Origin: Astrothelium macrocarpum
Lineage: Eukaryota > Ascomycota > Dothideomycetes > Trypetheliales > Trypetheliaceae
Assembly: GCA_021030915.1 (NCBI GenBank)
Contig: JAGEMR010000057.1
Location: 115,856-179,855, forward strand
Reading direction: 5' to 3'
DNA length: 64,000 nt
This document shows, piece after piece, positions 59,581 through 64,000 of this stretch. Position 1 is the first letter of the stretch. Each line of letters begins with the position of its first letter. The notes beneath the pieces were generated by a model. The model was not told where the DNA came from, did not search any database, and worked only from the letters and a program-made list of their open reading frames with translations. The translations under genes and the position numbers were made by a program.

Positions 59581-60680
59581 ACTTCAAATTTTGGTCACCA
59601 CCACATTTTGAATACAAATTATACTATCAATATGAATCCAATTGAAATGGCGATTATAATAACAAATATATAAAAAATTTTTAATTATTTTTAATTAATA
59701 AAATTATATAAAATCAATTATTCAATATTATCGCGGTGTCATAAAAATATATAAAAATCCAAAAAAAAAATTTATTAAAATAATCTCATAAAATTTTTAA
59801 TATAATAAAAAATAATATTAATTTGATAAATTAATATATTTATAAATCATAATATTTTATTTATAATATAAATAATTCGAAATTTTATTATTAAAATTAA
59901 TAAAAAAAATATAAAAAAAATTGAACGAATTATTTTATATGTTATTATCGATTATAATTAAAATTAATATTTTTTATAATATTTAATTTCATTTATAAAA
60001 AAATAAATAATTATATTCAAATTCAATTATATTTTAATATAATATAAATAATTTAATAATATTATTTTATTATTAATATTTTAATAAATAATTATTAAAA
60101 TTATATAATATTGAATTAATATTTATAATATTTATAATATGAATAAAAATTTTTTTATTATAAATCAAATCAATATTCATTATTATATATTTATTAAAAT
60201 AATATATAAATAAAATTTTTTTAAAAATATAAATATAAATAATTTTCATTTATAAATTATTATATTTATTATAATTTTCATAAATAATAATTTATTATCA
60301 TTTATTTTTATTTATAATATTCAATTCAATATTATATAAAATTCATAATTTTAATATATAAATTATATTATTTAAAATTTTAATATTATTATTTTTATTT
60401 CAGATTAAATAAATAATAAAATTGAATTTGATTAATTCAAAAAAATATTTAATAAAAATATTAAAAATAAAATAAATAATAATTTCAAATAAAAATTATT
60501 TATAATAAATAATTATAAATTTTATCTGATTATAAATTTTTTCAATTATTATTATAAAAAATAAATTTTGATGATTATTTATTTTTTTTATTTTATTTAT
60601 TATTTTTAATCATTAAATATAAATTTATTTAAATTATTGATAGAATATTATAATATTCAATTAAATAAATAAATTCAATA

Positions 60681-60732
60681 ACGTGGTTTACCACCCAGCC
60701 GCGCATATCACCCAGCCGCGCACTTTCCGCAT
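60681..60732 (+). repeat. Left terminal inverted repeat
   Basis: 52 bp starting ACGTGGTTTACC. The 14-bp unit CACCCAGCCGCGCA lies at 60,692-60,705 and 60,709-60,722. Pairs with 62,527-62,578. Confidence 0.95.
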
Positions 60733-62526
60733 CAAAAAACCATTTAAATTTTCGTCGCGTTATAATTTTTTAATCATTATACCAATTTATACGAAAAAGG
60801 AGAATATTATTTTTATTATTAATATAATTAAAATCGTAAAAAAATCTGGCCAAAAATTAAATCAATATATAATTATAAAAATATATAATATTTTCGAATC
60901 TATTTTATATAATAAAATGAATAATCGATAATAACATATATCAATATATATATAAAATTATAAATTGGATCAATTTAAAAAATAATTATTAATCAAATAT
61001 ATATTTGATCAAAATTTTAAAGGATTTTTGTTATATTTTTTTGATATAAAAAATATGGCCAATCTTTTATTATGATTGTGTGAAAATGAATCTATTAATA
61101 AATATTGAATAAGACGATTTATTGATATATAATTAATTTTTAAAATCAAATTCATCCGATTTTATGATTATCAAAAAATATTATAAAAAAATCCAAAAAT
61201 TATTTCAGATTAATTTGAATTATTATATAATATAATGATTAAATATGAAATATATAAAAAAAATATATATAATTTTAATAAAATAGATTTTATGATGGAT
61301 ATAATAATCGTATTAATGATAATAATATATATTAAAAGATATGATAATAATATATATTAAAAGATATGATAAAATCGAATTTATTTAATTTAAAAACCGG
61401 AAATGGATTATAATTATTAAATATATTAATATAAAGAATTGATATATTCTACCATTTATTATCATTTAAAGTGTCTATCATTTCATAAATTAGATCACAA
61501 AATCGGATTTTTCAAATGATTGAATTATTAAATTTATTTTTAATAAATGAATTAATAATGAAATAGATTTGGATTGAATTTGATATTTTAATAAATATAT
61601 AAAAAATTATTCAAAAAATGTATATCGATTATTAATTATTAATAAATATGAAAATCATTTATTAATTAAATTCAATAATTTTTGCGAAAAAAATAAAATT
61701 ATTATTATTAATATATTTATATATATATTTCATTTATTTTAATCATTAAATATCGTATTATATTCGCCTTTAAAATATATATATAATAATGGAATCAATC
61801 TTTTAATCAAAATTATAATTAATTATATTATTAAATTCGAATTTTTTATCATATTTAAATCAATATATTTCAAAATTTTTATTGAATCAAATATCAAATT
61901 TAAATTCAAAAAAATTGGAATTATATTTTAAAATTCAGATATTGTAATTTTAAAATTGAATATTCATTTGAGAATATTTATATTATTAAATAGATATTTT
62001 TTTATTATTTATGAATAAAAATTATAAATTTCTTTCAATTTCCAATAAATTATTAAATAATTCAATTTTATCAAAAAATAAATTTTTATTCATTAAAAAA
62101 ATTCTTTAATATCAATTATTGAAATTATAGATTAAATGATAAAGAATACGTAAATAATGGCATATTCAATTATTCTTTTGATTAAATAAATATATATTTT
62201 TCAAGATATAAATATGGCATTTATAAAATATCAGAAAATCAAAAAATCATGTATATAATTTGAAAGAATATTTAATATAAATGATTTTATAAAATTATTG
62301 ATTGAAAAAGATTCGAAAAAATGGTGTATCTTTAATGAAGATGAAAATGATAATTTATCAAAGAAAATGATAACGATTTTATGATGATATAATATTTATA
62401 ATATAACTGGATATAATACGCGTATTTATAATAAAATTAAAAAAATAGATACTGAATTAGAATCTGATAAAAAATAAATAAATTTTCTAATTGTTATTAT
62501 TTATATTAATATTAATGGGATATATA
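60733..62526 (+). pseudogene. Fot1/pogo-type DDE transposase relic
   Basis: Plus-strand remains of a CENP-B/pogo-type transposase. The DNA-binding helix-turn-helix survives around 60,836-60,930 (KKSGQKLNQYIIIKIYN). Next comes FYDYQKIL near 61,165, then the first catalytic block YNFNKIDFMMD at 61,268-61,300, KNRKW and ILPFI near 61,400-61,455, the second block RLLIINKYENH at 61,626-61,658, and the third block near 61,749 followed by YSPLK. At all three catalytic positions (61,277, 61,641 and 61,749) the codon reads Asn (AAT) where the family has Asp, as expected from G-to-A change. The second and third are separated by 35 codons, as in DD35D elements. Many in-frame stops (often Gln or Trp in the family) and a 25-bp tandem duplication break the frame. 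Confidence 0.85.
61318..61367 (+). repeat. 25-bp tandem duplication in the transposase relic
   Basis: Two perfect 25-bp copies, 61,318-61,342 and 61,343-61,367. The duplication adds one base to the reading frame; removing one copy places the first and later catalytic blocks in the same frame. Confidence 0.9.
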
Positions 62527-62578
62527 ATGCGGAAAATGCGCGGCTGGGTGATATGCGCGGCTGGGTGGTAAACCACGT
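62527..62578 (-). repeat. Right terminal inverted repeat
   Basis: Reverse complement of 60,681-60,732 with a single C/T difference, followed by TA. Confidence 0.95.
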
Positions 62579-63360
62579 TAAATATAAAATTTAATTAATT
62601 TAAATAAAATTGATTTTTTTTTATTATTCTGATAAATATATTATTAAATATTTATTTTTAAAAATATTAAAAATGATTAATTCAAAATAAATTTTCAATT
62701 ATTCAATTTTTGAATAATATTCGATTAAATTAATATAAAAAATAATTTAAAATAAATTAAATGATTTTTAAATTTTATTTTTTTGAATATAATATTTATA
62801 AAATATTAAAAATGATTTTATATAAAATTTAATAATAAATTAAATTTATTTATATTAAAAAAAATTAATAAATTTATAATATAAAATTTATAATAAAATA
62901 TAAAAAATTATTTATTCAAAATAAAAATTTCAAATTTTAAAAATATATTTTAAATTTAAAAATAAAAAACGAATTATTGAAAATAATTGAAAATATTTTT
63001 TTAATTCAATAAAATAATATTTTTTAATTTTATTAAAATTTAATTTATTTATAAATTATAATAATAATAAAAAAAAATTGAATAATTTAAAAAAAAATCT
63101 AAAAAAAATCTAAAAATATAAAAATAGATTAATAAATAAATTAAAATAAAATATAAAATAAAATATAAATATGATTGATAAAAAATTTAATAATAATGAA
63201 AAAAAAAGAATAATTTAAATATAATAAAAATAAAAAATTATTGAATAATGAATAACGAATAAATAATTCAAAATAAAAATATTTTAAAATAAATAAAAAT
63301 AATAAAAATATTAAAAAATATTAAAAAAAATTCAAAATATTATAATAATAATAGAAAATT

Positions 63361-63415
63361 GTATAGGGTCTACCACGGTGTTATGAACCATACCACCGCG
63401 TGGCTCACGCTATAC
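63361..63415. repeat. GC island with imperfect inverted repeat
   Basis: A 55-bp island of normal composition that begins GTATAGGGTCTACCACGGTG and ends CGCGTGGCTCACGCTATAC; the two ends are roughly reverse-complementary. It could be a terminus of another decayed element or a hairpin. Confidence 0.4.
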
Positions 63416-63932
63416 ATGCGTTCCGCATACGATCAGCATACGAATTTCATACATTTCGCATTCACATTTCCAAATCTAAATCTGAATTATCTGAAAAATC
63501 CTTAGATATATAATTTATCTTTTCCGATTTTTCTTTTTTTAATATAATTTTTATTGATCATTCACGATGATATTTCGTATATAATTTCTTTTTTAATATA
63601 TATACAATTTATAATACATTTATAATTATATAAATATTAAAATTTTTTAATTCAATTTTTTTATTTTTAATATTACGTTTTCGTTTATTAAAAAATTTTA
63701 ATTAATTTATTAATTATTTAATTATAATAATAATTATTATATTTTGAAATTCATAAAAATATATTATACGTTCAATATAATATTTTATAAATAAATTAAT
63801 TATATTATTTTTATTCAAAATTTTTATAAATTTTTTATTTGATTTAATAAATATAATAATTTCTGAAGAAGAATTCTTTAATAATAAATGATTTAAATTA
63901 TTTGAATTAAATGATATGAAAATTTTTATATA

Positions 63933-63983
63933 GAGTCTTGACCCTAGCTTTGCGACAACCCTAGCTTTGCGACGGCGCGTCGC
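63933..63983 (+). repeat. Possible terminus of another element, cut by the window end
   Basis: A GC island in which CCCTAGCTTTGCGAC occurs twice, at 63,942-63,956 and 63,959-63,973, a period of 17 bp, followed by GGCGCGTCGCA. It is preceded by TA (63,931-63,932). The layout copies that of the Fot1-like inverted repeats, but the sequence differs; the partner end would lie outside the window. Confidence 0.45.
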
Positions 63984-64000
63984 ATATTTTTCACTTATAA

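Larger units (their letters stand above)
60681..62578 (+). mobile_element. Fot1/pogo-like (Tc1/mariner) transposon, RIP-inactivated
   Basis: An element of 1,898 bp bounded by 52-bp inverted repeats (60,681-60,732 and 62,527-62,578) that match at 51 of 52 positions; the one difference is a C/T transition. It is flanked on both sides by TA (60,679-60,680 and 62,579-62,580), the target duplication of this superfamily. Its length agrees with Fusarium Fot1 (about 1.9 kb). The interior is near-pure A/T but still shows a plus-strand DD35D transposase relic. Each inverted repeat contains CACCCAGCCGCGCA twice with a 17-bp period. Confidence 0.9.
59541..64000. repeat. RIP-type AT-rich block
   Basis: About 4.4 kb made almost only of A and T, with no live gene, broken by a few GC-rich islands (59,551-59,580; 60,681-60,732; 62,527-62,578; 63,361-63,415; 63,942-63,983). 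This is the pattern left by repeat-induced point mutation (C to T and G to A) on repeated DNA in Pezizomycotina. One island pair marks the ends of a Fot1-like transposon (60,681-62,578). Confidence 0.85.

Noticed and set aside
60683..60931. An 82-codon open frame taken as a live small gene
   Set aside because: It lies inside the inverted repeats and is the RIP-altered N-terminus of the transposase.
1..64000. tRNA, rRNA, CRISPR or phage-like features
   Set aside because: I looked for B-box-like motifs and regular short repeats with spacers and found none that hold up. CRISPR arrays are not expected in a fungal nuclear genome.

Overview
The window is nuclear DNA from a filamentous ascomycete (Pezizomycotina). 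Evidence: many 45-130 bp GT-AG introns with fungal CTNAC-type branch sites, a PacC pH regulator, a GrrA-type F-box protein, DUF7580 and C2H2/ankyrin proteins found in these fungi, and a block with the marks of repeat-induced point mutation (RIP). I cannot name the species.

Layout. 0.5-2.4 kb: an ankyrin protein with a fungal STAND-type N-terminus, broken by one base. 3.4-3.8 kb: a doubtful small gene. 4.3-9.5 kb: a divergent pair, polyprenol reductase (DFG10-like) and a large Hos4-like ankyrin protein. 10.4-17.2 kb: pacC and an Ark/Prk-type kinase, both on the minus strand. 18.2-20.3 kb: grrA. 20.8-23.9 kb: EFM4 methyltransferase and a formate/nitrite transporter, divergent. 24.5-30.9 kb: SLS1-like mitochondrial protein, nitroreductase and a METTL21-like methyltransferase. 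33.3-37.1 kb: two sulfotransferase-type proteins of unrelated fold. 38.9-41.2 kb: an MFS transporter. 43.7-48.6 kb: NT-C2 protein, TAD1 and MCR1. 50.6-56.8 kb: a divergent pair, DUF7580 protein and a C2H2/Rua1-like/ankyrin protein. 56.8-58.8 kb: an amidase. From about 59.54 kb to the end lies an extremely AT-rich block without live genes. It holds a 1,898-bp Fot1/pogo transposon relic with 52-bp inverted repeats.

Most genes are ordinary housekeeping or regulatory genes. I rebuilt exon structures by joining frames at splice sites, and every multi-exon gene closes in frame except two near the left edge (the ankyrin gene and DFG10), each off by one base in a homopolymer. The best leads for follow-up are the dense PacC-site cluster upstream of pacC, the divergent DUF7580 and zinc-finger/ankyrin pair, and the RIP-killed transposon with a 17-bp periodic motif in its termini that recurs at two other transposon-like ends in the block.
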